The notes under the pieces are model-generated. The model was not told the DNA's origin, ran no database searches, and was given only the letters and a program-made list of their open reading frames with translations. Source: Lachnoclostridium sp. An14 (GTDB taxonomy: Bacteria > Bacillota > Clostridia > Lachnospirales > Lachnospiraceae). Taken from it: a stretch of 37,671 nt of DNA. The position numbers were made by a program, and so were the translations under genes. This document shows positions 17,497 through 24,479 of this stretch, piece after piece (within the stretch, counting starts at the first letter, position 1; each line of letters begins with the position of its first letter). The stretch lies in NCBI RefSeq assembly GCF_002160755.1, contig NZ_NFLE01000039.1, positions 1 through 37,671 of the forward strand, read 5' to 3'.

Positions 17497-17525
17497 TTGT
17501 CAAACGGAAGGAAATCTGGTAGGAT
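17497..17525 (+). promoter_or_regulatory. Promoter of the HAD gene
   Basis: TTGTCA 17497-17502, 17 bp, TAGGAT 17520-17525. The 80-nt leader that follows is GC-rich and can fold, with GGCTGCGG (17537-17544) pairing with CCGCAGCC (17574-17581). Confidence 0.6.
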
Positions 17526-17609
17526 ACAGGTTGCAGGGCTGCGGGCGGAAGGAAACCGCGTCCGCGGAGCGCGCCGCAGCCAAAAAAGGGAACAGATGAG
17601 GGACAGGGA

Positions 17610-18263
17610 ATGATAAAAGCAGTCATTTTTGATATGGACGGGGTGATCATCGACAGCGAGCTGGTCTACCTGGAACAGATGTGGGAGTTTGGGAAAACGA
17701 GAAATCCGCAGATGAAACTGGAGGAGCTCTACCCCATGGTGGGGGCGTCCAAGGCGGATGCCTGGTCGGTGCTGGCGCGGGCCATGGGCCAGGGACAGAC
17801 CTGGGAGGAGGCGCGGGCGGATTTGAAGGCTCACGTGGATCTGTACCGGGATGTGGATTACCGGAAGATTTTCCGGCCGGAGATCCGCCAGATTCTGGCG
17901 GAACTGAAGAAAAAAGGCTACAAGCTGGCGGTGGCGTCCTCCACCCAGCTGCCTTTAGTGGAGCGGGTGATGCGGGAAAACGGGATCATAGATCAGTTTG
18001 AGATCCTGGTGAGCGGAAATCAGTTTGAGAAAAGCAAACCGGATCCGGAGATTTATCTCTACACCGCCGCTAAGTTGGGGGTAAAGCCGGAGGAGTGTCT
18101 GGCGGTGGAGGATTCCACCTTCGGCGTGCTGGCGGGGCACCGGGCGGGAATGACGGTGGCGGCTTTAAAGGACGACCGGTTTCAGTTTGACCAGAGCCCG
18201 GCGGATTACCGGATGGACCGGCTGACGGAGGTACTGGAGATTCTGAAACGGATGGAAGGGTAA
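17610..18263 (+). CDS. HAD-superfamily hydrolase, beta-phosphoglucomutase-like
   Basis: A 217-aa cytoplasmic HAD subfamily IA protein. The nucleophile motif FDMDGVIIDSE is at residues 7-17, the motif II Ser in VASSTQ near 112, the motif III Lys in KSKPDPEIY near 145 and the acidic VEDSTFG near 170. A small alpha-helical cap is inserted after motif I. Members are phosphoglycolate- or sugar-phosphate phosphatases or beta-phosphoglucomutases; the exact substrate cannot be told. Its own promoter lies upstream, and DUF368 follows 34 nt later. Confidence 0.85.
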   Translation: MIKAVIFDMDGVIIDSELVYLEQMWEFGKTRNPQMKLEELYPMVGASKADAWSVLARAMGQGQTWEEARADLKAHVDLYRDVDYRKIFRPEIRQILAELKKKGYKLAVASSTQLPLVERVMRENGIIDQFEILVSGNQFEKSKPDPEIYLYTAAKLGVKPEECLAVEDSTFGVLAGHRAGMTVAALKDDRFQFDQSPADYRMDRLTEVLEILKRMEG

Positions 18264-18297
18264 TAAAATAGGATAAGAGCGTTTCAGGCGGTTATCC

Positions 18298-19164
18298 ATG
18301 AATTATGTAAAAGAGCTGTTGAGGGGGCTACTGATTGGCGTCGCGGGCATTGTGCCGGGGGTCAGCGGGGGCACCCTCGCCGTGTCTATGGGGGTCTACG
18401 ACAAGATTATCGGGGCAGTGAGCCGGCTGTTTCTGCACCCGGCGGAGAGCGTGCGGATTCTGTTTCCCTATGCTGTGGGCATGATGGCAGGAATCGGGGG
18501 GCTGGCGGTGGTGATCGAGGTGCTGTTTGCCCGTTTTCCCTTTGCCACCAGCATGGCATTTCTGGGGCTGATTCTGGGCGGGATTCCGGCCCTCCTAAAA
18601 AAAGCCTGTTTCCGGCGAAACGGGATGAAAAAGTATGTGGCCTTTATCCTGGTGTTCTGCGCCATGGCCCTGATCGCGATTTTGGAGGGCGGAGATGGGG
18701 AGGCGGCTGCGGAACTGGTTTTTGGCAGCGCGGGAGAGAGGCTGATCACCATGGTCTGCGTGGGTCTGGTGGCGTCGGTGACCATGGTGGTGCCGGGGGT
18801 GAGCGGCACCATGCTGCTTATGATGATGGGGTATTATCAGCCGGTGCTTCACGCCTTCAATCTGGTGCAGGCCGGCGCCCTGTCCGGAGACTGGCAGACG
18901 GTCCTCGCCCAGCAGGAGCTGCTGCTGCCCTTTACCATCGGGCTGACGGCAGGGATTTTTCTCTGCGCCAGGACGATGGAGGCCCTTTTGGGACGGTTTG
19001 AAGAACTGGTATACGCGGCGGTCACCGGGCTTGTGGTCTCCTCTCCCGTGGTGATCCTTTGGGGGATTCCCATGGGGGCCGTGGGGATGGCGCAGCGGCT
19101 GTGGGGAGTGGCTCTTTTGGCCGCAGGAATTGCCCTGGTGACCCGCTTGGGCGGTGAGGCTTAG
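18298..19164 (+). CDS. DUF368 membrane protein (PopT-like undecaprenyl-phosphate translocase)
   Basis: A 288-aa multi-pass membrane protein of the DUF368 family. The two family signatures are visible in the two halves: GIVPGVSGGTLAVSMG near residue 16 and MVVPGVSGTMLLMMMG near residue 163. Other DUF368 proteins have been shown to recycle the lipid carrier undecaprenyl phosphate to the cytoplasmic face (PopT). It follows the HAD gene and, further up, the SPOR amidase, which gives an envelope-biogenesis context. The ribosome site is weak (CAGGCGG). Confidence 0.82.
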   Translation: MNYVKELLRGLLIGVAGIVPGVSGGTLAVSMGVYDKIIGAVSRLFLHPAESVRILFPYAVGMMAGIGGLAVVIEVLFARFPFATSMAFLGLILGGIPALLKKACFRRNGMKKYVAFILVFCAMALIAILEGGDGEAAAELVFGSAGERLITMVCVGLVASVTMVVPGVSGTMLLMMMGYYQPVLHAFNLVQAGALSGDWQTVLAQQELLLPFTIGLTAGIFLCARTMEALLGRFEELVYAAVTGLVVSSPVVILWGIPMGAVGMAQRLWGVALLAAGIALVTRLGGEA

Positions 19165-19480
19165 GGAAAATCTGGCGGCGGCGAGCGTTTTCGCCAGGGC
19201 ACGGCGGAGCCAGAGGCTGCGGCTCTTTGGGTAGTAGGAAACCGTGTTTCTTAGGGCATAAAGGCTCCCGGTGGGAGGCGTACTCCGCGCAGAGGGAGCG
19301 GGTTTCTGACACAGCCGCGCTCCGGCGCGAGTGTGCGCTGTAGCGAACGCGTTTATAGAGGAAACCGGCGTTTTGCCGGAGATCTTTGCGCCGCGGGAAA
19401 GGAATTTCATTTCCCATAAAAACGGTGCATAAAACTGGAAGGGGTGGGAATACTTGTCCATAGCAGAAGGGAGATGAACT
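19165..19480. other. Gene-free, hairpin-rich intergenic stretch
   Basis: No gene supported. The sequence is GC-rich with many short dyads, for example CCGGC/GCCGG around 19366-19382, CGCGC/GCGCG around 19318-19330 and CTCCC/GGGAG near 19265. It shares the word GTAGTAGGAA (about 19231) with the gap after the DUF378 gene (about 19863), and the word CGCTGTAGCG appears there as its reverse complement. It may be a decayed dispersed repeat. Confidence 0.4.
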
Positions 19481-19699
19481 ATGGACAACAAAATACTGAA
19501 CTACACAGCCCTCACCGTCACCATTATCGGGGCGGTGAACTGGGGACTGATCGGCTTTTTCAATTTCAATCTGGTGAGCTGGCTGTTCGGCAGCGGCTCC
19601 TGGCTGTCAAGGGTGATTTACGGCCTGGTAGGACTGTGCGGCCTTTATCTCATAACCCTGTATGGCCAGCTGTGCGCCCACGAAAGCGCCAGGTCATAA
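19481..19699 (+). CDS. DUF378 family small membrane protein
   Basis: A 72-aa protein with two membrane segments. The first contains the family signature GAVNWGLIGFF at residues 18-28; the second covers about residues 42-62. DUF378 proteins are small membrane proteins of unknown function found in many Bacillota. GGGAGATG precedes the ATG, and a strong terminator follows. It stands alone between two hairpin-rich gaps. Confidence 0.85.
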   Translation: MDNKILNYTALTVTIIGAVNWGLIGFFNFNLVSWLFGSGSWLSRVIYGLVGLCGLYLITLYGQLCAHESARS

Positions 19700-19719
19700 C
19701 GGAAAAAAGATGATCAGAG

Positions 19720-19767
19720 AGGAGAACCGGAACCGGCGATGGAGGCTGGGGGAGGGTTCTCCTTTTT
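19720..19767 (+). terminator. Intrinsic terminator after the DUF378 gene
   Basis: AGGAGAACC (19720-19728) pairs perfectly with GGTTCTCCT (19755-19763), followed by TTTT. The loop is long (26 nt) and can fold further. Confidence 0.8.
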
Positions 19768-20034
19768 GCTATGAAAGCCCCGGATGGCGGGAACGCCGTA
19801 GGCGTGGAGCCATCTGGCTTTCCTAATTCGCGATGACCGCGTTAGCGGTCGTGTCCGTTTTGCGTGTAGTAGGAATTGGATCCCCCATGCCACAACCCCC
19901 ACCGCCGGCAGCGCGCTCCGCGCCCGGGAAAATGACCGCTGACACATCCAAGTTTTCGTGCGGTAAGGGCGCTACAGCGCATATCTTTTATATCATAGCC
20001 CCCATCCTGTATCTCCTCCTTTCTTTCAACAGCA
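19768..20034. other. Gene-free stretch with a series of tiny-loop hairpins
   Basis: No gene supported. Four short dyads follow one another: ACGCC-gta-GGCGT near 19793, GACCGC-gtta-GCGGTC near 19834, GCGCG-ctc-CGCGC near 19911 and GCGCT-ac-AGCGC near 19970. The spacing is irregular. The word GTAGTAGGAA also occurs in the gap before DUF378. Confidence 0.4.
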
Positions 20035-20073
20035 CTTTCCCGCGCAGGCCAGCACGGCAGCCTGCGCGGAAAG
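20035..20073 (-). terminator. Strong hairpin downstream of the sleC 3' part
   Basis: CTTTC-(C)-CGCGCAGGC pairs with GCCTGCGCG-GAAAG, 14 bp with one bulged C, 24 nt after the sleC stop on the minus strand. There is no long T run on either side, so it may stabilise the RNA rather than end transcription. Confidence 0.5.
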
Positions 20074-20096
20074 CCCCCTGTTCTTAAAAATCCCGC

Positions 20097-20486
20097 CTAA
20101 TCCAACTCCGCGATCCGCGTAATCCCCACATAAATATTAGAAATCCGGTTCCAGGTGGCGAAGTCGATGACGCCGGTCTGGGGCAGGCCGAAGATGGACT
20201 GGAAGGCCCGCACCGCCTCGGCGGTGCCGGGGCCGTAGATGCCGTCCTGGGCGATGCGGGGGATGGCAGAGTAGACGGTAGCGATGGTGTCCAGCTGCTC
20301 CTGGACGTGGCGGACCTTGTCGCCGGAGGTGCCGATGGTCAGCTCGTAGCCCGGCCAGGAAATGGGAATGCCGGAAATCTGCTCCGCCGTGTTGATGTAA
20401 ATGCTTTCCCCGTAGAAGTACCGCAGGATTTCAATGGGGCTGTAGCCCTGTTCTCCCAGGGAACAGGAGCCCCACTGGGTCAGCCA
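20097..20486 (-). pseudogene. sleC: 3' part of the interrupted spore cortex-lytic enzyme gene
   Basis: Reading the minus strand from TGG at 20486-20484 gives 129 residues and a TAG stop at 20099-20097, with no start codon and an in-frame TAA just upstream, inside the element. It begins WLTQWGSCSLGEQGYSP, the conserved end of a SpoIID/LytB lytic transglycosylase domain. It then has a complete PG_binding_1 domain (from about SGDKVRHVQEQL to GVIDFATWNRISNIY) and ends GITRIAELD. The 5' part lies at 22900-23775. Joining TGG 22902-22900 to CTG 20483 restores one frame of 420 codons with no change. It is called interrupted rather than decayed because no stop, frameshift or loss is seen in either part. 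Confidence 0.85.
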
Positions 20487-20530
20487 TATAGTTTATAGGT
20501 ATACGGCCGGGAGCCGGAACGGAAAAACCG

Positions 20531-22129
20531 TCAGTCCAGCCGGAAAAAGAATTCCAGGCAGTGTTCCAGGCGGTGATAGACGGCGCGGCTCAGGACGCTT
20601 TTTACGGCGGCGTTTTTCGCGGCGGTGGAAATAGAGGGACAGGACAGGAGATTCTGAAAAACGGAAATAAGGGAATGGCCGGAGCCAGAGGAAAGAGAGA
20701 GGACGGCAGGCGGTTCTGCGGAGCGGTCAGGAATGGGTTTGGGTGTTTTTGCTCCGCCTCCGCGCGCCGTTTCCCACTCCCGGAGCTGCTGCTCCAGAAG
20801 GATCTTCTCCCGTTCCAGCTCTGCCTTTTTCCTTCCGTATTCCTCCACTCCGTCGATTCCGTCCAGGTAAGCGCGGGACAGCCGTTTCAGGCGGGTATCC
20901 GCCTGCTCCAGACCGGCCAGCAAAAGCTCCCGTTCTGCCGGATCTCTTTGGCCGCGGGAGGAGGAAGTCCGGGATCGAAACCGAAACTGGGGACCGCGGT
21001 CCTGGGAAAGAACCGGCGCCGTCACGCAGCAGAAGGCGGTAAAAAACGACGTTTCCGCTGCCTCGCCTGTCAGGTAGCAGTTCAGACCGCATTTTCCTTT
21101 TAAATAGCCGGAGCATTGAAAGGAAAAGGTGTCAGGCAGGGTTTTTCGTCGGCGGATGCAGGAGGCGAGGCTGCGGCCGCAGGCTGGACATTTGACCAGG
21201 CCGCTGAGCCAGTGATGGACGGGCTGCGGCGGCTTGGGGGAGCTTTTGCCGTCTCTGGAAGGGGTTTCCGCGGCCAGCCGTCTCTGGACGCGGTCAAAGA
21301 GGGCGGGAGAGACGATGGGAAGGTGGTTTCCCGGCCCGGTGATCCACTGTTCCCGCGGCTTGGGGCGGGAGGAATTTCCCGGGGCGCGGTTCCAGCGGAT
21401 CTGTCCCGCGTAGAAGGGATTTTCCAGGATGTAGCGCACGGCCCGCGGTTCAAAGCGGTTTCCGCGGGCCGTGCGCAGGCCGGCGGAGTTTAAAAGGCGG
21501 GTGAGCTCTCCAAGGCTCAGAGTTCCGTTTCCGTAGGCGTGAAAGATGAGAGCGACGGTTTTTGCCTCCTCCGGAACCGGTTCCGGGACGGCGCCGGGGC
21601 CTGGGATGCGGTAGCCGAGAGGCGGCCGGCACTGGTAGCCGCCCCGCAGGGCCTTTTCTGCCATGCCGCGGAACACGTCGCCGGAGAGGCGGATGGAATA
21701 AAATTCATCCATCCACTCGATGATGCGCTCAATCAGGCTGCCGAAGGGCCCGTCTGCCAGCGGTTCGGAGATGCTGACCACCTCCACAGAGCAGGTTTTT
21801 TGCAGCATGGATTTGTATACGATACTTTCCTCCTGGTTCCGGGCAAAGCGGGAAAATTTCCATACCAGGATCAGGTCGAAAGGGTGTTCCGGGGCTTTGG
21901 CGGCGGCGATCATCCGCTGAAACTGAGGACGGCGGTCGGCACGGCGGCCGGAAATGCCGTTTTCCAGGTAAATGTGGACGGGATCCACGGAAATATCGTG
22001 GGCGCGGGCGTAGTCTAAGAGCAGGCGTTTCTGGGAATCCGGGGAAAGCTCCTCCTGGCTGTGGGTGCTCACCCGGATGTAGAGCGCGGCCCTCAAAGGA
22101 CAGGGCGGCAGTGAATTGGAACGAAGCAA
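20531..22129 (-). CDS. Large serine recombinase
   Basis: A 532-aa site-specific recombinase. The N-terminal resolvase domain has the catalytic Ser21 in YIRVSTHSQ and the family strand VWKFSRFARN. The Recombinase domain (about 165-290) includes GYQCRPPLGYRI and the typical ILENPFYAGQIRWNR. A zinc ribbon follows (CPACG near 330 and the later Cys pair near 357-364), then a coiled coil rich in Glu and Arg (about 410-460). The start is TTG at 22129, backed by an exceptionally strong AGGAGGTGATC 9 nt upstream. The gene is intact and reads toward the sleC 3' part, ending 44 bp from the attachment core. It should cut and rejoin the ATGG-flanked ends; reversal would probably need a separate directionality factor, none of which is seen. 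Confidence 0.92.
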   Translation of the reverse strand: MLRSNSLPPCPLRAALYIRVSTHSQEELSPDSQKRLLLDYARAHDISVDPVHIYLENGISGRRADRRPQFQRMIAAAKAPEHPFDLILVWKFSRFARNQEESIVYKSMLQKTCSVEVVSISEPLADGPFGSLIERIIEWMDEFYSIRLSGDVFRGMAEKALRGGYQCRPPLGYRIPGPGAVPEPVPEEAKTVALIFHAYGNGTLSLGELTRLLNSAGLRTARGNRFEPRAVRYILENPFYAGQIRWNRAPGNSSRPKPREQWITGPGNHLPIVSPALFDRVQRRLAAETPSRDGKSSPKPPQPVHHWLSGLVKCPACGRSLASCIRRRKTLPDTFSFQCSGYLKGKCGLNCYLTGEAAETSFFTAFCCVTAPVLSQDRGPQFRFRSRTSSSRGQRDPAERELLLAGLEQADTRLKRLSRAYLDGIDGVEEYGRKKAELEREKILLEQQLREWETARGGGAKTPKPIPDRSAEPPAVLSLSSGSGHSLISVFQNLLSCPSISTAAKNAAVKSVLSRAVYHRLEHCLEFFFRLD

Positions 22130-22145
22130 GTGGGATCACCTCCTG

Positions 22146-22455
22146 ATGGAGTATACGGAGGGCGGGGATGTCCTATGCGAAAAACAAAAAGGCGTCTTTG
22201 TGGGAGGAAAGGGCGGATGCCCGGAAATGGGGAACCGCCGGGACCGCGTATATGCCAGGCCCGGCGGGAATTTGAATATCTGAGTGCTCTGACCACTGCT
22301 TCAAGATCTTCATATGTTCATAATAGAGGAAATTTGTGACGCCGTTGTGGACAAATCCTAACATTTTTATAAAGAATACAGGCGGCACCCCTGCCGGAAC
22401 CGAATCCCGCCTCTGCCGGGATGTTTCCTGTTATCAAAAGGGTTCTCCTGACAGG
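22146..22455. other. Gap between recombinase and tRNA-Val inside the element
   Basis: No gene is convincing. Short open frames are present but lack a ribosome site or a recognisable product. The stretch is presumably the recombinase leader. It contains no clear sigma-A promoter on the minus strand. Several AT-rich words around 22290-22370 (CATATG, TATTATG, TTTATAAAA) could belong to sporulation-sigma promoters, but no good -35/-10 pair was found. Confidence 0.4.
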
Positions 22456-22489
22456 AAAAAGAAAATGCCGAAGTCCTGAAGGCTTCGGC
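22455..22489 (-). terminator. Intrinsic terminator of tRNA-Val
   Basis: On the minus strand GCCGAAG (22489-22483) pairs with CTTCGGC (22473-22467), followed by ATTTTCTTTTT. It begins 15 nt after the tRNA 3' end. Confidence 0.85.
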
Positions 22490-22503
22490 AGCGGCAAAAG
22501 AAA

Positions 22504-22576
22504 TGGAGACAACAGGACTCGAACCTGCGACCCTCTACACGTCAAGCAGATGCTCTCCCAGCTGAGCTATGTCTCC
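22504..22576 (-). tRNA. tRNA-Val (anticodon GAC)
   Basis: A 73-nt cloverleaf on the minus strand: acceptor GGAGACA/TGTCTCC, D arm GCTC...GAGC, anticodon stem TCTGC/GTAGA with loop TTGACGT (anticodon GAC), T arm with TTCGAGT loop and discriminator A. CCA is not encoded. It has its own promoter and terminator. It lies inside the element that splits sleC, an unusual place for a tRNA gene. Confidence 0.95.
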
Positions 22577-22589
22577 GAAAACTATTATC

Positions 22590-22617
22590 ATTATATCATA
22601 GTTGGGGGATTTGGCAA
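22590..22617 (-). promoter_or_regulatory. Promoter of tRNA-Val
   Basis: Minus strand TTGCCA (22617-22612), 16-bp spacer, TATAAT (22595-22590). The predicted start is about 7 nt before the mature tRNA. Confidence 0.8.
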
Positions 22618-22704
22618 GCGAAAAATGGGGAGAGGACAGCCGCAGGCGCCCGCGCCGCGTTTTGCTATATATTTTTGTGTGGCGGAACATTTCTCCGCCC
22701 TCGG

Positions 22705-22825
22705 CCAAACACAAAACCGGCAGCTCACTGGCTGCCGGAAATAAAGGGGGAGTAATATGAAAAAGTATTATGAAAAAAGGAATACTTACCTTTTACGATT
22801 ATAGAATACCGTTCATATGTGTCAA
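22705..22825 (-). ncRNA. Small RNA gene, copy 1 of an anti-Shine-Dalgarno family (promoter included)
   Basis: Minus-strand promoter TTGACA (22825-22820), 16 bp, TATAAT (22803-22798); expected start near 22791. The roughly 80-nt RNA would have a 5' hairpin (AAAAGG/CCTTTT), an unpaired CU-rich centre containing CTTTTTCATATTACTCCCCC, and a terminator stem CCGGCAGC/GCTGCCGG (22738-22717) followed by TTTTGTGTTT. The centre is the exact complement of a ribosome site plus ATG. A second copy with the same promoter spacing, length and CU-rich core lies at 36558-36678. This parallels CU-rich or C-rich Bacillota sRNAs such as RsaE and streptococcal csRNAs in logic, not in sequence. It lies inside the sleC element. 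Confidence 0.7.
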
Positions 22826-23775
22826 AATTGTGTTGTGTTTATGAAGGTTTTGTGAAAGAAAAGGAAAGAAACTATGTATAACCGCCGCGACCTGGCCATC
22901 CATCCCGGGCACTGCACCCGGCGGCCGTCGCAGTACTGGGTGAGAATGGGCTGGCGCACCCCGGGGCGGGACAGGTAGTTGTCCAGGATTTCGTCCACCA
23001 CCAGGGAGATGGATTCATAGATGTTTCGGCCGTAAATCCATTTGTGGTCAAAGGCGGTGGAGGAGGTGATGGTGAAATCATACCCCTGGCCGCGGTACCA
23101 TTCGGTGTAGACCCGGTTTAAGGTAAAGGACATGATGGCCAGCACGTTTGCCACGATAGAGGCTTGGGGCCAGGTGGCGTAGATTTCGCTGGAGGCCACA
23201 TTTTTGATGTAATCCCGGTAGGGGACGTAGTAGTTTGGGGCGGAGGCGTTGGTGGGGACGCCGTCATGGACCACGACGATCTCCGGGACCACCACGCGGG
23301 AGAGCACGATTTCCCCGGTGTCTGCCGTGGGCTTTACTTCATTTTCCGCGATTTTCGGCGGATATTCCCCGTAAAGGGTGTGGTCGGGAATCACAATATC
23401 GTTTTCAATGGGCGCGGTATCGCCCACAGGCTCCATTCTCACGTTCTGAATGGAGGTGGCGTCCGCCAGGATTTCTGATCCGGAAATGTCCACCGGCTTA
23501 AAACCAGGCGCCTCCACGTGCACCCGGTATTCGGAATAGGGACGGACGTCCCCCGGCTCCAGGCTGTAAGCCAGCGGCGGAGCCGCTAACGCCAGGTTTT
23601 CTGTCTGCCCGGAGGAGTCGGTGGTGAGCTGTTCAATGGGAGAGTCGGGCGCCGCCTCCGGAGAGATGGTCACCACCGCATCCTGGATGGGAAAATTATT
23701 CTGGGAGGAAACTACGTCCACCTGGAGAAAGCCGGTGGAATCCCCGGCGGCCGCAGCGGAAAGGATAAATGGCAT
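22822..23775 (-). pseudogene. sleC: 5' part of the interrupted spore cortex-lytic enzyme gene
   Basis: From ATG 23775 to the junction Trp codon (22902-22900) this encodes 292 residues of a SleC-like germination-specific lytic transglycosylase; after the junction the frame runs 25 foreign codons to a stop at 22824-22822. Residues 15-115 form the beta-rich pre/pro region (GFLQVDVVSSQNNFPIQDA). Residues 183-292 are most of a SpoIID/LytB domain with catalytic-type Glu197 in ASSEIYATWP and later TSSTAFDHKWIYGR and LTQYCDGRRVQC. The break falls exactly in the conserved tail of that domain, which resumes as LTQWGS in the 3' part. SleC is made during sporulation, stored as a zymogen and degrades spore cortex in germination. 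The 5' part alone lacks part of the catalytic domain and the whole peptidoglycan-binding domain. Confidence 0.87.
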
Positions 23776-23803
23776 GAAAATACCCCCGTCTTGCCTGTTA
23801 CTG

Positions 23804-23836
23804 TTAGTATAGGCGGAAACGGGAAAAAGTGTGCGG
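23804..23836 (-). promoter_or_regulatory. Possible sporulation-type promoter of sleC
   Basis: Upstream of the sleC ATG the minus strand has CTATACTAA (23812-23804) but no sigma-A -35 at 16-18 bp. A CACAC word lies about 16-17 nt further up, vaguely like the AC of sigma-K promoters. This would fit expression late in the mother cell; the match is loose. Confidence 0.3.
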
Positions 23837-23840
23837 GCTG

Positions 23841-24479
23841 TTACACAATGGCGCTGATGTCCTCTATATCGGCCCGCAGGATGTGAACGGCCATGGGGAT
23901 ATTCTGCTGTTTCAGGTAGTCCAGAATGGCAAAATGCAGGCTGGACGGATCGGAAAAGACGTTGGAATGCCACTTGCGGGTGCGGTCCTGGGCGTAAAAA
24001 CGGGTCTGGCTGATCATGGCCTCTCTCAGTTTTTCGTAGGCGAAGGGATTGTTGTAATTGGAGAACAGCATTAGGTGGAAATGGATGTTGTTCTGCCAGT
24101 GCTCCAGGGCGGTCAGAGAGTGGTTGACGTGGCGGATGTGGTCCAGAAACTCCTCCAGTTTCCGGATCGCGCTGTCGTCGATGCAGCTGGAATACTGCTG
24201 AAGGAAGGTGCACTCCAGGGCCAGGCGGAAATAGACGATGTTGTGCATATCCTCCAGGCTCAGGGCGGTGACCATATATCCTTTTTTGGGGATCGCCACC
24301 AGCATCCGCTCACTGCAGAGCTGAACCAGGGCCTCCCGGATGGGAGCGCGGCTCACATCGTACTTCGCCATCAGCTTTTTTTCGTGGAGAATGGTCTCCG
24401 GCTCATAAACGCCGGTGATAATATCGTTTAAAATGGAATCGTGAATCTGTTCCTTCAAATTTAAATTCGTGTTGATCAT
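23841..24479 (-). CDS. GntR family transcriptional regulator (FadR/FCD type)
   Basis: A 212-aa regulator with an N-terminal GntR winged helix (about 5-70; KKLMAKYDVSRAPIREALVQ is the recognition segment) and a C-terminal all-helical FCD ligand domain (about 80-205) with the expected metal-binding His residues in HFHLMLFS and the later SLHFAILDYL. ATG 24479 is chosen since AAAGGG stands 8 nt upstream; the GTG at 24518 lacks a ribosome site. It is divergent from the ATC-hydrolase/Liv/Dha operon and is its likely repressor; FCD regulators often bind the organic acid or amino acid being catabolised. Confidence 0.85.
   Translation of the reverse strand: MINTNLNLKEQIHDSILNDIITGVYEPETILHEKKLMAKYDVSRAPIREALVQLCSERMLVAIPKKGYMVTALSLEDMHNIVYFRLALECTFLQQYSSCIDDSAIRKLEEFLDHIRHVNHSLTALEHWQNNIHFHLMLFSNYNNPFAYEKLREAMISQTRFYAQDRTRKWHSNVFSDPSSLHFAILDYLKQQNIPMAVHILRADIEDISAIV

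Larger units (their letters stand above)
20484..22903 (-). mobile_element. Skin-like serine-recombinase element inserted in sleC
   Basis: The sequence between the two sleC parts is about 2.42 kb and bounded by the tetranucleotide ATGG on the minus strand (20487-20484 and 22903-22900). It holds a large serine recombinase 36-46 bp from one end, a tRNA-Val with promoter and terminator, and a small-RNA gene. Just inside the ends are AAACTAT (next to the right core) and ATAGTTT (about 20 nt inside the left core), part of an imperfect dyad expected for an attP site. Large serine recombinases need only a short common core, so ATGG/TGG is adequate. The layout mirrors known developmentally excised elements in sporulation genes. 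Confidence 0.75.

Noticed and set aside
22130-22145. GGATCACCTCCT on the plus strand looks like the 3' end of 16S rRNA
   Set aside because: It is the complement of a very strong ribosome site (AGGAGGTGATC) placed correctly before the recombinase start. No other rRNA sequence is present.
22173-22388. Minus-strand frame of 71 codons upstream of the recombinase, and a tRNA-like stretch (GCAGTGGTCAGAGC)
   Set aside because: No ribosome site or known product, and no complete cloverleaf could be drawn around the tRNA-like words.
22757-22804. Short plus-strand frame of 15 codons with GGGGGAG before its ATG, and a 29-codon counterpart at 36608-36697
   Set aside because: The two loci are homologous but small insertions and deletions put them out of frame with each other. 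On the other strand they have consensus promoters and terminators. They are better explained as complements of a small RNA.
20097-23775. The split of sleC as a sequencing or assembly frameshift, or as ordinary pseudogene decay
   Set aside because: The parts are separated by 2.4 kb of coherent sequence with an intact recombinase, and they rejoin without loss. No stops or frameshifts are present in either part before the junction.
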